DNA from: Streptomyces sp. LaPpAH-108
Lineage (GTDB): Bacteria; Actinomycetota; Actinomycetes; Streptomycetales; Streptomycetaceae
Direction of reading: 5' to 3'
Assembly: GCF_000373625.1 (NCBI RefSeq)
Contig: NZ_KB891995.1
Span: 62,001 to 126,000, forward strand
Length of the DNA: 64,000 bases
Part shown: in pieces, positions 54,201 to 63,053 of the stretch
Position numbering within the stretch: the first letter of the stretch is position 1
How the letters are laid out: every line of letters starts with the position of its first letter
The notes under the pieces: model-generated
What the model was told of the DNA's origin: nothing
Seen by the model: only the letters and a program-made list of their open reading frames with translations
Databases searched by the model: none
Translations under genes and position numbers: made by a program

Positions 54201-55833
54201 GGTTCCCGTACCTGGTCAGCCCGTGGCGATGGTGCCCGGGCAGGCCGTCGCCGTACCCGGACAGGCCCCCGGCGCCGCCGTACCCGCGCCCGTACCGGGA
54301 CCGGCCGTGGCCCTCCCCGCTCAGGCTGCCGGTGCTCCCGTGGCCGCCCCGGGGCAGCCGCTGCCGGTGCCCGGTCAGGTGGCGCCCGTGGCCGCGCAGG
54401 TCGCGGGGCAGCCCGCGCCGATCCCGGCCCAGGGGACGCCCGTCCCGGCTCAGGCCCCCGCTCCCGCCGACGCCGCGCAGGCACCCGCGCAGACGGCCCC
54501 GCAGGCTGGTCCGCAGCCGCTGCCCGCCGAGGCCGCCGCGCCCGCGTTCCCGCAGGCGTGGCCCGACGACGACGAGGACGACACGGCCGGGGCCGGTGTG
54601 CCCGCGCCGCAGGCGTCCGCGCTGCCGCCGCGTGCCGCGCAGCCGTTGCCCGCGGAGGCACCCGGTGCGCCCGCGTACGACCCGACCTCCACCCAGGCGC
54701 ACGCGATCAGCGTGCGGACGCTGGGCCAGGGCGTGCCGTTCGTCCGCCAGGCCGCGCAGGTGCAGCAGGCGGGACAGGCGCAGCAGACACCGCAGACACC
54801 GCAGCCGGGTGCCACCCCGCCCCCGCACGGGACGAACGGCGGTGGCAGGCGCCGCAAGCTGGGCACTCCCCCGGCCGCGCGCCCCGAGGCACAGCCGGAG
54901 CAGCCCGGCAGGCCGCACGCGACGGGTGAGACCGCGCAGCCGTCCCTGGCCGGGCAGGCCCGGCTCGCCCCCGGTACCGAGGGCATCGGGCGGTCGTACG
55001 CCATAGGGGCACCGGACGCGAACGCCGCCGAGGGGCCCGAGCCGCTGGACGGTCCCGGCGGTGCCGTCGAGGTCGCGGACACCCCGCGCCCGCAGCCGCT
55101 GGACGACGAGCTGCCCCCGGAGCCGCTGGACAATCCGCGCAGGCTGCTGGTGTGGCCCGCGCCGGACACCACGACCCAGCAGGCGCTGAGCGACCGCGGT
55201 TACCGTCCCGTCGTCGTGCACTCGCGCGAGGAGGTGGACGCGCAGATCGCCGCGTTCCCGGCCGCGCTGTTCGTGGACCCGCTGACCGGCCCGATCACGC
55301 GGACGGCGCTGCAGTCGCTGCGCCAGGCCGCGGTCGCCGCCGAGGTGCCGGTGCTGGTGACGGCCGGGCTCGGCCAGGCTTCGCGCGAGGCGGCGTACGG
55401 CGCCGATCCGGCCGTCCTGCTGAAGGCGCTGGCCCCGCGCGACAGCGAGCAGCATCCGCCTCGGGTGCTGCTGGTCGAGGAGCACGCGGAGATCGCGCTG
55501 GCGCTGACGGCGACGCTGGAGCGGCGCGGGATGCAGGTGGCGCGGGCGGCGAGCGACGGGGACGCGGTGACGCTGGCCGGGCAGTTCCGGCCGAACCTCG
55601 TCGTCATGGACCTGCTGCAGATGCAGCGGCAGCAGGCCGGGATCGTGGACTGGCTGCGGACGAACGGGCAGCTCACCCGCACCCCGCTGGTCGTCTACAC
55701 GGCGACCGTCGCCCCGGCGGACCTGCCCCGGCTGGCCTCGGGCGAGTCGGTGCTGTTCCTCGCGGAGCGCGCGACCACCGACGAGGTGCAGGCGCGGATC
55801 GTGGACCTGCTGGCGCGGATCGGCACGAACTAG
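51298..55833 (+). CDS. Large PAS-domain pseudo-histidine kinase with receiver-like C terminus
   Basis: 1,511 residues; GTG start with GGGAGGAAG 6 bases away. Two PAS domains (about 12-130, 145-265), a charged coiled coil (about 270-365, repeated ELxELRExR), then a DHp-like segment where the H box should be: LLSGSLRGPLDEL near residue 370 has no His. An ATPase-like region keeps a G2-type IVRAHGG but its N box is degenerate (HLVADVAG). A Pro/Gln/Val-rich linker of about 650 residues follows, then two receiver-like domains. The last keeps the Asp (VVMDLLQMQ, near 1435). It probably signals by protein contacts. Confidence 0.85.
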   Translation: MSSRPSRGAARLAAILDALPDALLLVNANGTVVNANTIALETFEAPGTALVGRGLLDLLPQFDSKLIPGSMRRPDHMDPRGRTKPTRMVARRTDGTEFPVEVTSANLENGQQAYDGSGYTGDELLMLVVRDLSGTVDTEAELARSQRQTEMILRAASEGVVGTDTDGRIVLVNPAAAQILGYRAGELGGKELHNLVLHSRADGSPFPYAESPLADTLRSGRKHRVRGQVLWAKNGDEVSVDLTTAPVRDGDQLVGAVMTFTDRRGYQALADEKSGLEKAHAEELEKLSEEHASDLTALRQKHVAELEELREDRDTKLAALRKERDTELAELRETQQEALAAGEERYAALAEREKDRHEALAARHEQLLTLLSGSLRGPLDELRRELAALAADDAGQLWPEANQVLHHLSAGYARITALIDNVLSYQRLDSGSEDITRTKVMLDAVVAAGVDGAVELIGPGRVQFAVHAPPIEAEVDPQRLATALAHLVADVAGVDATGNAPVSAGGYLDNTVVVAAAQRGEVARIEVRGPYAGGDAVHEPIVRGIVRAHGGVLQTHEVPGMSGSAYVLEVPLGGGAGTVALRLPAVQEDAADEAPEAQDADRRVRRSSTDAFLDSDLSAAGPVSGDANAPAPTGRRRRRGAPAQEGGGPAALETAQAASGGTGRRRGRSADASAASAAGAGQDAVAEGAVMTAAEHAAGTAAVASGLGAAVPPQGVPASGGREEQAALPPALPAAPDPRVAEAVQPTGRRRRALGTAPEAAGAAQEAAAQGPRPVFALPPAEADRTPEAPAPIPAPAPGGEGQHDAVPVDQDDDHTPPQPHPTTAPTGRRRRAVAQPSEPTREAQGVARVAPQAQPGAAVPGAPGVPAQVPGQPLPVPGIPGQAAPAAGQPVAGAGQPAAVAGQAVPVPGQAVPAAGQPGAPVGQAVAVAGQVAPVPGQAVPVPAQAAPAPGQPLPVPGQPVPVPGQAVPVPGQPVAMVPGQAVAVPGQAPGAAVPAPVPGPAVALPAQAAGAPVAAPGQPLPVPGQVAPVAAQVAGQPAPIPAQGTPVPAQAPAPADAAQAPAQTAPQAGPQPLPAEAAAPAFPQAWPDDDEDDTAGAGVPAPQASALPPRAAQPLPAEAPGAPAYDPTSTQAHAISVRTLGQGVPFVRQAAQVQQAGQAQQTPQTPQPGATPPPHGTNGGGRRRKLGTPPAARPEAQPEQPGRPHATGETAQPSLAGQARLAPGTEGIGRSYAIGAPDANAAEGPEPLDGPGGAVEVADTPRPQPLDDELPPEPLDNPRRLLVWPAPDTTTQQALSDRGYRPVVVHSREEVDAQIAAFPAALFVDPLTGPITRTALQSLRQAAVAAEVPVLVTAGLGQASREAAYGADPAVLLKALAPRDSEQHPPRVLLVEEHAEIALALTATLERRGMQVARAASDGDAVTLAGQFRPNLVVMDLLQMQRQQAGIVDWLRTNGQLTRTPLVVYTATVAPADLPRLASGESVLFLAERATTDEVQARIVDLLARIGTN
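53890..54450 (+). repeat. Degenerate PGQxVPVPGQ repeat region inside the PAS protein gene
   Basis: About 25-30 imperfect copies of a roughly 7-codon unit (PVPGQAV, PVPGQPL, AVAGQ) in the linker. Likely an extended, flexible spacer that varies in length by slippage. Confidence 0.8.
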
Positions 55834-55838
55834 CGGTA

Positions 55839-55864
55839 CGGGCCCCACCGCGCGGTGGGGCCCG
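55839..55864. terminator. Bidirectional terminator between PAS protein and acyl-CoA ligase genes
   Basis: 12-bp stem (CGGGCCCCACCG with CGGTGGGGCCCG) between convergent stops. Confidence 0.85.
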
Positions 55865-55880
55865 GTTCCGCAAAGGACGG

Positions 55881-57539
<1,659 letters not shown>

Positions 57540-57680
57540 GGCGGGCGTCCTCCCCGGCAACATTGCCTCAGCGGAAGTAGAGTCGCGCTGATTCTGCGCA
57601 CATACCGCGCGGTATGTCACTAGGCGGGCCGAAACTCGCCGGTCAGAGGGGGTGGGGTACCCCCTCCGGCACCGGCCGGA

Positions 57681-58292
57681 TCAGACCCCCGCGTCCGACC
57701 CGTCCCGGCGGACGACTCCCAGCTCCGGGTCCTCGCGCAGCTTGCCGAGCGCGCGGGAGACCGCGGACTTGACCGTGCCCACGGAGACGCCGAGGAGTTC
57801 GGCGGTCTGGGCCTCGCTCAGGTCCTCGTAGTAGCGCAGGACGACCATCGCGCGCTGACGGGCGGGGAGTTTGGCGATCGCGCGCCACATCGCGTCGTGC
57901 AGCGCCTGCCGTTCGGCGGGGTCCGCGACGCCGCCCCGCACCTCCGGCTCGGGCAGCTCGTCGCAGACGAACTCGTCCACCTTGCGCCTGCGCCACTGCG
58001 AAGTCCGCGTGTTGAGCAGCGCGCGCCGCACATAGCCGTCGAGCGCCCGGTGGTCCTCGATCCGCTCCCAGGCGGCGTATGTCTTGGCGAGCGCGGTCTG
58101 GAGCAGGTCCTCGGCGTCGTTCGGGTTGGCGGTCAGCGAGCGGGCGGTGCGCAGCAGCACGGGGCGCCGGGCGCGGACGTAGGAGGAGAACGACGAGTAG
58201 GTGGTCGCGGCGGTACGGAGGCGAGGGTGCGGAAGGGTCTGCCGCGCTGGTGCGGCGGCGGCCGAGGCGCTGGTGCAGACGGGTGCGGTCAT
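57681..58292 (-). CDS. SigE-family (SigE50) ECF sigma factor
   Basis: 203 residues. Region 2: YVRARRPVLLRTARSLTANPNDAEDLLQTALAKTYAAWERI. Region 4: LPARQRAMVVLRYYEDLSEAQTAELLGVSVGTVKSAVSRALGKLR. Same actinobacterial group as the factor at 49162. Downstream on the same strand is the acyl-CoA ligase, not an obvious anti-sigma gene; upstream is a repetitive region. ATG 58292 is the best start, with a ~30-residue Ala-rich leader segment. Confidence 0.92.
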   Translation of the reverse strand: MTAPVCTSASAAAAPARQTLPHPRLRTAATTYSSFSSYVRARRPVLLRTARSLTANPNDAEDLLQTALAKTYAAWERIEDHRALDGYVRRALLNTRTSQWRRRKVDEFVCDELPEPEVRGGVADPAERQALHDAMWRAIAKLPARQRAMVVLRYYEDLSEAQTAELLGVSVGTVKSAVSRALGKLREDPELGVVRRDGSDAGV

Positions 58293-58781
58293 GGCTCCAC
58301 GCTAGGAGCGCGGGTGCCTCCGGCGGATCGGCCGCAGGTCCCGAAGCGGGATCCGCCTCAGGTCGGAGGGCCGGGCGTGCGCTCACCTCCTGAGGGTGGA
58401 GTAGGGCTGGGTCGGGCCTGAGGGTTGACCCTGAGGAGGGGGGTCGGGGTGGACCGGAGGGCGCGGGCCGGGGCGGACCCGAGGGGGTGGCCGGGATGGC
58501 CCCGGAGGCGCGGCCGGGACGGACTCGAGCGGGCGGCCGGAATGGCCCCGGAAGGCGCGGCAGCGACGGACCGAGCGGACGGCCGGGACGGTCCCGAGCG
58601 GACGGGCCAGGGCGGACCCGAGCGGGCTGGGCAGGATGGATCGGAAGACGCGGCCGGGTCAGACCCGAGCAGGCGGCCGGGATGAACCCGAGGAGTCGGC
58701 CAGGGCGAGCCCGAGGAGTCGGCCAGGGCAGACCCCGAAGGCCCCCTGGCGATCTTCGAACATACGTACGACTATCGTTCC
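58293..58781. repeat. GC-rich imperfect tandem repeats between divergent genes
   Basis: From about 58440 to 58735 the sequence is built of variants of GCGGCCGGGAYGG and CCCGAGCGG. The last part has CCCGAGGAGTCGGCCAGGGC twice at a 23-base period (58688, 58711). An 86-codon open frame spans it, but is only the repeat translated. No promoter placed apart from the SOS-like box at its right end. Confidence 0.7.
58756..58771. promoter_or_regulatory. LexA (SOS)-like box before the Prim-Pol gene
   Basis: TCGAACATACGTACGA fits the Gram-positive LexA site CGAACATATGTTCG closely: TCGAAC and GTACGA are inverted arms with one mismatch, spaced by ATAC. It ends 11 bases before ATG 58782. Confidence 0.5.
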
Positions 58782-59648
58782 ATGGCCACCTTCCGTCGGC
58801 AGGTCACCGCCCTGGCCCTCGCGCACGCCCTCTCGGCCGCCGAGCGCGGCCTGGCCGTCATCCCGTTGTCCCGCACGAAGCTCCCGGCGCTGCGCTCGCC
58901 GCACCGCGCGGACGCGGTACGTCCGCCCTGCCACGGCGAGTGCGGACGCCCGGGCCACGGTGTCCACGACGCCTCCAGCGACCCGGCCCGCGTGCGGGAG
59001 CTGTTCGCCGCCGCCCCCTGGGCCACCGGTTACGGCATCGCCTGTGGCCTGCCCCCGCACCACCTCGTCGGCATCGACCTGGACACCAAGCCGGGCACGG
59101 ACGCCCCGGCCGCGCTGCGCGCGCTCGGCCTCAGGTTCCGGTTCACGATCCCCGAGACGGTCGTGGTCCTCACCCCGAGCGGTGGCCGCCACCTCTGGCT
59201 CACCGCCCCGCCGGACACGGTCGTCCCCAACTCCGCGAGCCGTCTCGCGCCCGGCATCGACATCCGGGGCGCCGGAGGCTACCTGGTCGGCCCCGGCTCC
59301 CGCACCGCCCACGGCACCTACGTCACCGCCCCGGATACGGCCCGTCTGCGCCCCGCCCCCTGCCCCCGCAACCTGCTCCGCCTGCTCACACCCCCACCCC
59401 GGCCGCCCCGCCGCACCCCCCGCCACCTCCCCGGCGACGGCCAGGGCCTGCTCCACTTCGTCCTCACCGCCCACGAGGGCCAACGCAACACCCGCCTCTT
59501 CTGGGCCGCCTGCCGAGCCCACGAGTCCGGCCTCGGCCCCGCCCTGACCGGCGCCCTCCTCGAAGCGGCCCTGGCCACGGGCCTGCCGGAACCGGAGGCC
59601 CGCGCGACGATCGCCTCGGCGGCGCGGGTGGTGGGGCAGGGGTCCTGA
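58782..59648 (+). CDS. Bifunctional primase-polymerase (Prim-Pol) domain protein
   Basis: 288 residues. RGLAVIPLSRTKLP near the start, a Cys/His group (CHGECGRPGHGVHDA), the catalytic pair in GIDLD (D99, D101), TPSGGRHLWL, and APGIDIRGAGGYLVGPGS are the Prim-Pol (archaeo-eukaryotic primase-like) motifs found in plasmid and phage replication proteins. No helicase domain follows, and no mobile element is visible around it; such short Prim-Pol proteins occur in streptomycete chromosomes. Possible roles are repair or lesion bypass. The start overlaps no ribosome site and lies beside a LexA-like box. Confidence 0.88.
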   Translation: MATFRRQVTALALAHALSAAERGLAVIPLSRTKLPALRSPHRADAVRPPCHGECGRPGHGVHDASSDPARVRELFAAAPWATGYGIACGLPPHHLVGIDLDTKPGTDAPAALRALGLRFRFTIPETVVVLTPSGGRHLWLTAPPDTVVPNSASRLAPGIDIRGAGGYLVGPGSRTAHGTYVTAPDTARLRPAPCPRNLLRLLTPPPRPPRRTPRHLPGDGQGLLHFVLTAHEGQRNTRLFWAACRAHESGLGPALTGALLEAALATGLPEPEARATIASAARVVGQGS

Positions 59649-59698
59649 TGCCGGGCGCGCCCTGACCCCGCGTGCACGTCAGCGGCCCGGGCCACACC

Positions 59699-60586
59699 TC
59701 ACGCGCCCCGCCCCGAGTCCACCGCCGCCCGCACGAACTCCCGTACCCGCGCGGTGGTGTTGTCCGTCCGCCACACCGGCCCCCGCTGGATCGGCGGGGC
59801 GTCGCGCAGGGGGACGTAGGCGAGGTCCGGGCGGGGGTAGTAGCGCCGGGCGTGTTCGCCCACGGGGAGGATGCCCTGGCCCAGGGCGACCAGGGTCAGC
59901 ATCTCGGAGAAGGTGCGGCCTGCGGGGCCCTTCGGGACGGGGCGCCCGGAGGGGGTGCGGTCCGGGGTGCGGTCGCGTTTGAAGGCGGGGGAGGTGACCT
60001 CCGGGTACTGGACCACCGGGTGATCGGCCAGCACCTCCAGGGACACCGACTCCTCCCGCGCGAGGGGATGTCCCGCGGCCACGGCCAGCAGCCGCCGCTC
60101 CGTGAGCAGGGCGGGCCCGCAGCTCATGCCGTCGAAAGGGTACGCGGCGATCAGCACGTCCACCGAACCGTCGAGCAGGCTCGCGCGGGAGTCGGACAGC
60201 TGGGCCTCCCGGACGGTCACCCGGCACTCCGGGTGCCGTTCCCCGAACAGCGTGACCGCCTTCAGCAGCGCGGGGGCGGTCCACTCGCCGAGGAAGGCGA
60301 CCCGGAGTTCCCCGGTGATCCCGCGACTGGCGTCGGCGGCTCTGCGCAGCGCGTCGGCCATCGCGGCGGCGAGCGGGGTCAGCTCGTCGGCCAGGCGCCG
60401 CCCCGCCGGGGTGAGCCGTACGGTCCGGCTGGTCCGCTCGAACAGCGCGCCGCCGACCCGCCGCTCCACCTTCTTGATCACCTGGCTGACCCGCCCGGTC
60501 GAGACGCCCAGCCGCTCGGCGGTGCGGCCGAAGTGCAGCTCCTCCGCGAGCGCCAGGAAGGCTTGCAGTTCGATCCGTTCCAGCAC
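59699..60586 (-). CDS. LysR-family transcriptional regulator
   Basis: 295 residues. N-terminal winged helix-turn-helix: LQAFLALAEELHFGRTAERLGVSTGRVSQVIKKVERRVG then FERTSRTVRLTPAG. The C-terminal periplasmic-binding-protein-like effector domain starts GELRVAFLGEWTAPALL. It is divergent from the VOC gene and a perfect palindrome with a T-N11-A core lies between the two starts, so it probably regulates both. Confidence 0.94.
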   Translation of the reverse strand: MLERIELQAFLALAEELHFGRTAERLGVSTGRVSQVIKKVERRVGGALFERTSRTVRLTPAGRRLADELTPLAAAMADALRRAADASRGITGELRVAFLGEWTAPALLKAVTLFGERHPECRVTVREAQLSDSRASLLDGSVDVLIAAYPFDGMSCGPALLTERRLLAVAAGHPLAREESVSLEVLADHPVVQYPEVTSPAFKRDRTPDRTPSGRPVPKGPAGRTFSEMLTLVALGQGILPVGEHARRYYPRPDLAYVPLRDAPPIQRGPVWRTDNTTARVREFVRAAVDSGRGA

Positions 60587-60597
60587 GAGGTCCCCCG

Positions 60598-60622
60598 TTC
60601 ATTGAGCCAGGCTCAATGAACA
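60598..60622. promoter_or_regulatory. LysR operator
   Basis: GTTCATTGAGCC and GGCTCAATGAAC form perfect 12-bp arms around a single A. It sits 12 bases before the LysR start codon and 82 bases before the VOC gene. Confidence 0.88.
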
Positions 60623-60704
60623 TAGAACGATCAGCGCTTGATGGTCTCCCCGCCCCGGCGGATCGTGGAACACACGTCCACACGGTCTTCCTCTGGAGGG
60701 GAAC

Positions 60705-61094
60705 ATGCCCGCACTGCACGTCAAAGCCTTCGACCACCTCGTCCTCAACGTCGCCGACGTCGAGCGCTCCCTCGGCTTCTACACCGGGTTTCTCGGCCTG
60801 GAGCCGGTGAACGTGGACGCGTGGCGGGCGGGAAAGGCGCCGTTCCCCTCGGTGCGGGTCGCCCCGGAGACGATCATCGACGTGGTCGGCAAGCCCCGGG
60901 GTGAGTCCAACGTGGACCACATCTGTCTCACCGTGGACCCGCTGGACTGGGACGAGTTCCTGGAGTCGGCCCAGGTGACCGTCCTGGAGGGACCGGTCCA
61001 GCGGGACGGCGCCCGGGGCACGGCCACCTCCGTCTACGTCCAGAACCCGGACGGCAACACGGTGGAGCTGCGCTGGTACCCGCAGGACGCCTGA
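60705..61094 (+). CDS. VOC-superfamily protein (glyoxalase/dioxygenase-like)
   Basis: 129 residues. Two beta-alpha-beta-beta-beta modules: FDHLVLNVADVERSLGFYTGFLGLEPV (first His metal ligand in DHLVL) and VDHICLTVDPLDWDEFLE (second, DHICL), ending SVYVQNPDGNTVELRWY with Glu as third ligand. Likely a metal-dependent lyase, isomerase or dioxygenase; substrate unknown. ATG 60705 has GGAGGGG just upstream. Divergently paired with the LysR gene. Confidence 0.9.
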   Translation: MPALHVKAFDHLVLNVADVERSLGFYTGFLGLEPVNVDAWRAGKAPFPSVRVAPETIIDVVGKPRGESNVDHICLTVDPLDWDEFLESAQVTVLEGPVQRDGARGTATSVYVQNPDGNTVELRWYPQDA

Positions 61095-61146
61095 CCCCGC
61101 CGTCAGAAGGCGCCGGAAGACGTCGGAAACCGTCGGACGCCGCGCT

Positions 61147-62202
61147 TCAGTAATCGCTGTTCATGGCGGCGCGCACCTCCGCCAGCGTGGCGTCGGCGAC
61201 GGCCCGGGCCTTCTCGTTGCCCTCCCGCAGCACCCGGCGCAGCAGACCGCGGTCGCGGGCGTACTCGCTGCGGCGGGCGCGGATCGGTGCCAGGTACTCG
61301 TTGACCGACTCGGTCACCACCTTCTTGAGCGCGGCGGCCCCCAGGGAGCCGATCTCCCCGGCGACCTCCTCGGGCGTACGGTCCTGGCACAGCGCCGCCA
61401 GCAGGAGCAGCGAGGCGACCTCGGGGCGCCCCTCGGGGTCGTAGTGGATGTGCCGCTCGGCGTCGGTCTTCGCGCCCCTGATCAGCCGGGCGGTCTCGTC
61501 CGGACTCGCGGCGAGCGCGATGGCGTTGCCCCGGCTCTTGCTCATCTTGGTGCCGTCCGTGCCGAGCAGAACGGGAGCGCGGGAGAGCAGGGCCTCGGGC
61601 TCGGGGAAGACGGAAGTGCCGTCGCCGTACCGCTCGTTGAAGCGGCGGGCGACGGTCCGGGTCAGCTCCAGATGCGGGAGCTGGTCCCGGCCGACGGGGA
61701 CCAGATCGGCCTTGCAGAAGAGGATGTCGGCCGCCTGGTGGACGGGGTACGTGAACATCAGGCCGCTGACGGCCGCCTGCCGCGAGTGCGCGATCTCGTC
61801 CTTGACCGTGGGATTCCGGCTCAGCTCGGCCACGGACACCAGGCTGAGGAAGGGCAGCAGCAGCTGGTTGAGCGCGGGGACCGCACTGTGCGTGAAGACC
61901 GTGCTGCGCTCGGGGTCGACCCCGACGGCGAGATGATCGAGGACCAGCTCCTCGACGTGCCCGGTGAGATCGTCCGCCACGTCCCGGTCGGTCAGCACCT
62001 GGTAGTCCGCGATGATCACGAACGTCTCGACCCCGAGGTCCTGCAGCCGCACCCGGTTGTGCAGCGTGCCGAAGTAGTGCCCCAGATGCAGCCGCCCGGT
62101 GGGCCGGTCCCCGGTGAGAATCCGGAACCGCCCCGGCTCCTCGGCGATCCGCTCCTCCAGCGGGATGGTGCGGGTGACGGTGTCCACAACGTCTCTGCTC
62201 AC
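61147..62202 (-). CDS. trpS: Tryptophanyl-tRNA synthetase, auxiliary (TrpRS1-like) type
   Basis: 351 residues from GTG 62202 (GGGAGA upstream). Class I synthetase: HLGH (39-42) as the HIGH motif and KMSKS as ATP-binding loop, with DIAHSRQ and TYPVHQAADILFCKADLVPVGRDQLPHLEL typical of TrpRS. The N-terminal GDRPTGRLHLGHYFGTL sequence is unlike the housekeeping streptomycete enzyme (recalled as SGIQPTAGSFHLGNYLGA) and resembles the auxiliary, indolmycin-resistant TrpRS1 known from S. coelicolor. The leader contains a tandem-Trp peptide and terminator. Resistance is inferred. Confidence 0.93.
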   Translation of the reverse strand: MSRDVVDTVTRTIPLEERIAEEPGRFRILTGDRPTGRLHLGHYFGTLHNRVRLQDLGVETFVIIADYQVLTDRDVADDLTGHVEELVLDHLAVGVDPERSTVFTHSAVPALNQLLLPFLSLVSVAELSRNPTVKDEIAHSRQAAVSGLMFTYPVHQAADILFCKADLVPVGRDQLPHLELTRTVARRFNERYGDGTSVFPEPEALLSRAPVLLGTDGTKMSKSRGNAIALAASPDETARLIRGAKTDAERHIHYDPEGRPEVASLLLLAALCQDRTPEEVAGEIGSLGAAALKKVVTESVNEYLAPIRARRSEYARDRGLLRRVLREGNEKARAVADATLAEVRAAMNSDY

Positions 62203-62261
62203 AGAATCTCCCGGTCGTCTCGCGCCGTCAGGACGACCCGCCCCCAGCTCCGGGAACACGG

Positions 62262-62287
62262 AAAAGGGCCGTTCGTCCGAACGGCCC
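62262..62287 (-). terminator. Attenuator terminator in the trpS leader
   Basis: 10-bp perfect stem (GGGCCGTTCG with CGAACGGCCC) and 2-base spacer, followed on the minus strand by TTTT. Sits 60 bases before the trpS start. Confidence 0.88.
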
Positions 62288-62321
62288 CTGCCATGTGGTC
62301 ATGCGTAAAAGGCAGCCGCTC

Positions 62322-62363
62322 CTAGAGGGAGCGCCACCAGCTACGACACGACGAAGAACGCAT
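62322..62363 (-). CDS. TrpS leader peptide with adjacent Trp codons
   Basis: 13 codons: MRSSSCRSWWRSL. Two consecutive TGG codons at 62339-62334. ATG 62363 has TTATCG 7 bases upstream, so the leader RNA probably begins at this ATG. A ribosome stalled at the Trp codons would cover hairpin segment 1 and allow the antiterminator to form. Confidence 0.8.
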   Translation of the reverse strand: MRSSSCRSWWRSL

Positions 62364-62393
62364 GGCCCCACGATAACGCCGGCCGGCGAACGA

Positions 62394-62426
62394 GAAAGGG
62401 TGCCCCTCGACGAGAGGCACCCTTTC
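62394..62426 (-). terminator. Terminator of the former tRNA-Ser(TGA) gene
   Basis: 11-bp stem (GAAAGGGTGCC with GGCACCCTTTC). It lies 22 bases past the 3' end of the tRNA fragment, on the host side, where the intact tRNA gene would have ended. Confidence 0.75.
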
Positions 62427-62447
62427 CGGCGGCTAGGTCCGCCGACG

Positions 62448-62502
62448 CGGAGGCGGTGGGATTTGAACCCACGGTGACATCGCTGCCACGACGGTTTTCA
62501 AG
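62448..62502 (-). pseudogene. 3' fragment of tRNA-Ser(TGA): probable attachment site (att)
   Basis: From the anticodon loop (CTTGAAA, 62502 to 62496, anticodon TGA) through the variable arm and T arm (GTGGGTTCAAATCCCAC) to the acceptor 3' strand CGCCTCC the sequence is that of a tRNA-Ser. Upstream of the loop nothing pairs: the 5' anticodon strand reads ACTCT against ACCGT, and no D arm or acceptor 5' strand exists. This is the expected duplicate left by a tRNA-integrating element. Confidence 0.8.
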
Positions 62503-62603
62503 AGAGTGCTGGGGACGATGGTCTTCCATACCCCTGACCGCCCCGTTCCCTACTCTCGGGGTCAGGCAGCACCTCCGACGGTCCACACCTGGTCCACGGC
62601 CTC

Positions 62604-62870
62604 TTAGACGCGCGAGTCAGGTGCTGACACAGGAACGGGCCCAGGGCGGTCCGAGACGCCTACGCTTTGACGCCGCTCGGGATCGGTTGTGCGTGCCGGG
62701 TCTCCACGCCACGCACGCCGCGCAGCGTGCCACGAGTCGAAGACTCCGGACAACTGATCGAGCAAGCCCTTGGCTGCAAACAGCGCCACGCTCGCTACAC
62801 CCGAGCCAGCTAGAACCCAGAGCGTGAGGGTCACCTCCACTGCTTCCATGCTCCTTTCGACGTCTGACAT
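62604..62870 (-). CDS. Small membrane protein of the integrated element
   Basis: 88 residues from ATG 62870; ATG 62849 is preceded by AAAGGAG (one base spacing) and may be the true start. One membrane helix (VTLTLWVLAGSGVASVALF), then an amphipathic GVFDSWHAARRAWRG and a polar tail. It lies 101 bases from the tRNA fragment. Small proteins of this type occur in streptomycete integrative elements; a spread or transfer function would be speculative. Confidence 0.6.
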   Translation of the reverse strand: MSDVERSMEAVEVTLTLWVLAGSGVASVALFAAKGLLDQLSGVFDSWHAARRAWRGDPARTTDPERRQSVGVSDRPGPVPVSAPDSRV

Positions 62871-63053
62871 CGAGGCCGTCGATGTCTTGCCCCTAGGGGA
62901 CCTTCACAAGGCATCTGTCCACCAGTACCTCGGACGCTTCTGCCGAACCTCGGACAGCCAGCTCGCCGCGGCCTAACCTAGGTCGAACTAGCATGGACAC
63001 TTCTGGACGACCCTGGACACCCAGCAACGTCGGACGCGAATCGGGGATAGGCG

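Larger units (their letters stand above)
62203..62363 (-). promoter_or_regulatory. Trp attenuator leader of trpS
   Basis: Leader peptide (62322-62363), pause hairpin (GCTCC/GGAGC), antiterminator pair CTGCC (62311-62315) with GGCAG (62288-62292), and terminator 62266-62287 with TTTT. Segments 1:2, 2:3 and 3:4 exclude one another as in classic trp leaders. Confidence 0.85.

Noticed and set aside
58425-58685. 86-codon gene in the repeat region
   Set aside because: The translation is only the nucleotide repeat read in one frame (GRDGPER-like) without start signals.
62228-62302. 24-codon frame (MTTWQGPFG...) as trpS leader peptide
   Set aside because: Only one Trp codon, no ribosome site, and it runs through the terminator. 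The 13-codon peptide with two Trp codons fits better.
62440-62600. Intact tRNA-Ser(TGA), possibly with an intron
   Set aside because: No D arm, acceptor 5' strand or pairing anticodon 5' strand could be found in the following bases. An att fragment explains the data more simply.
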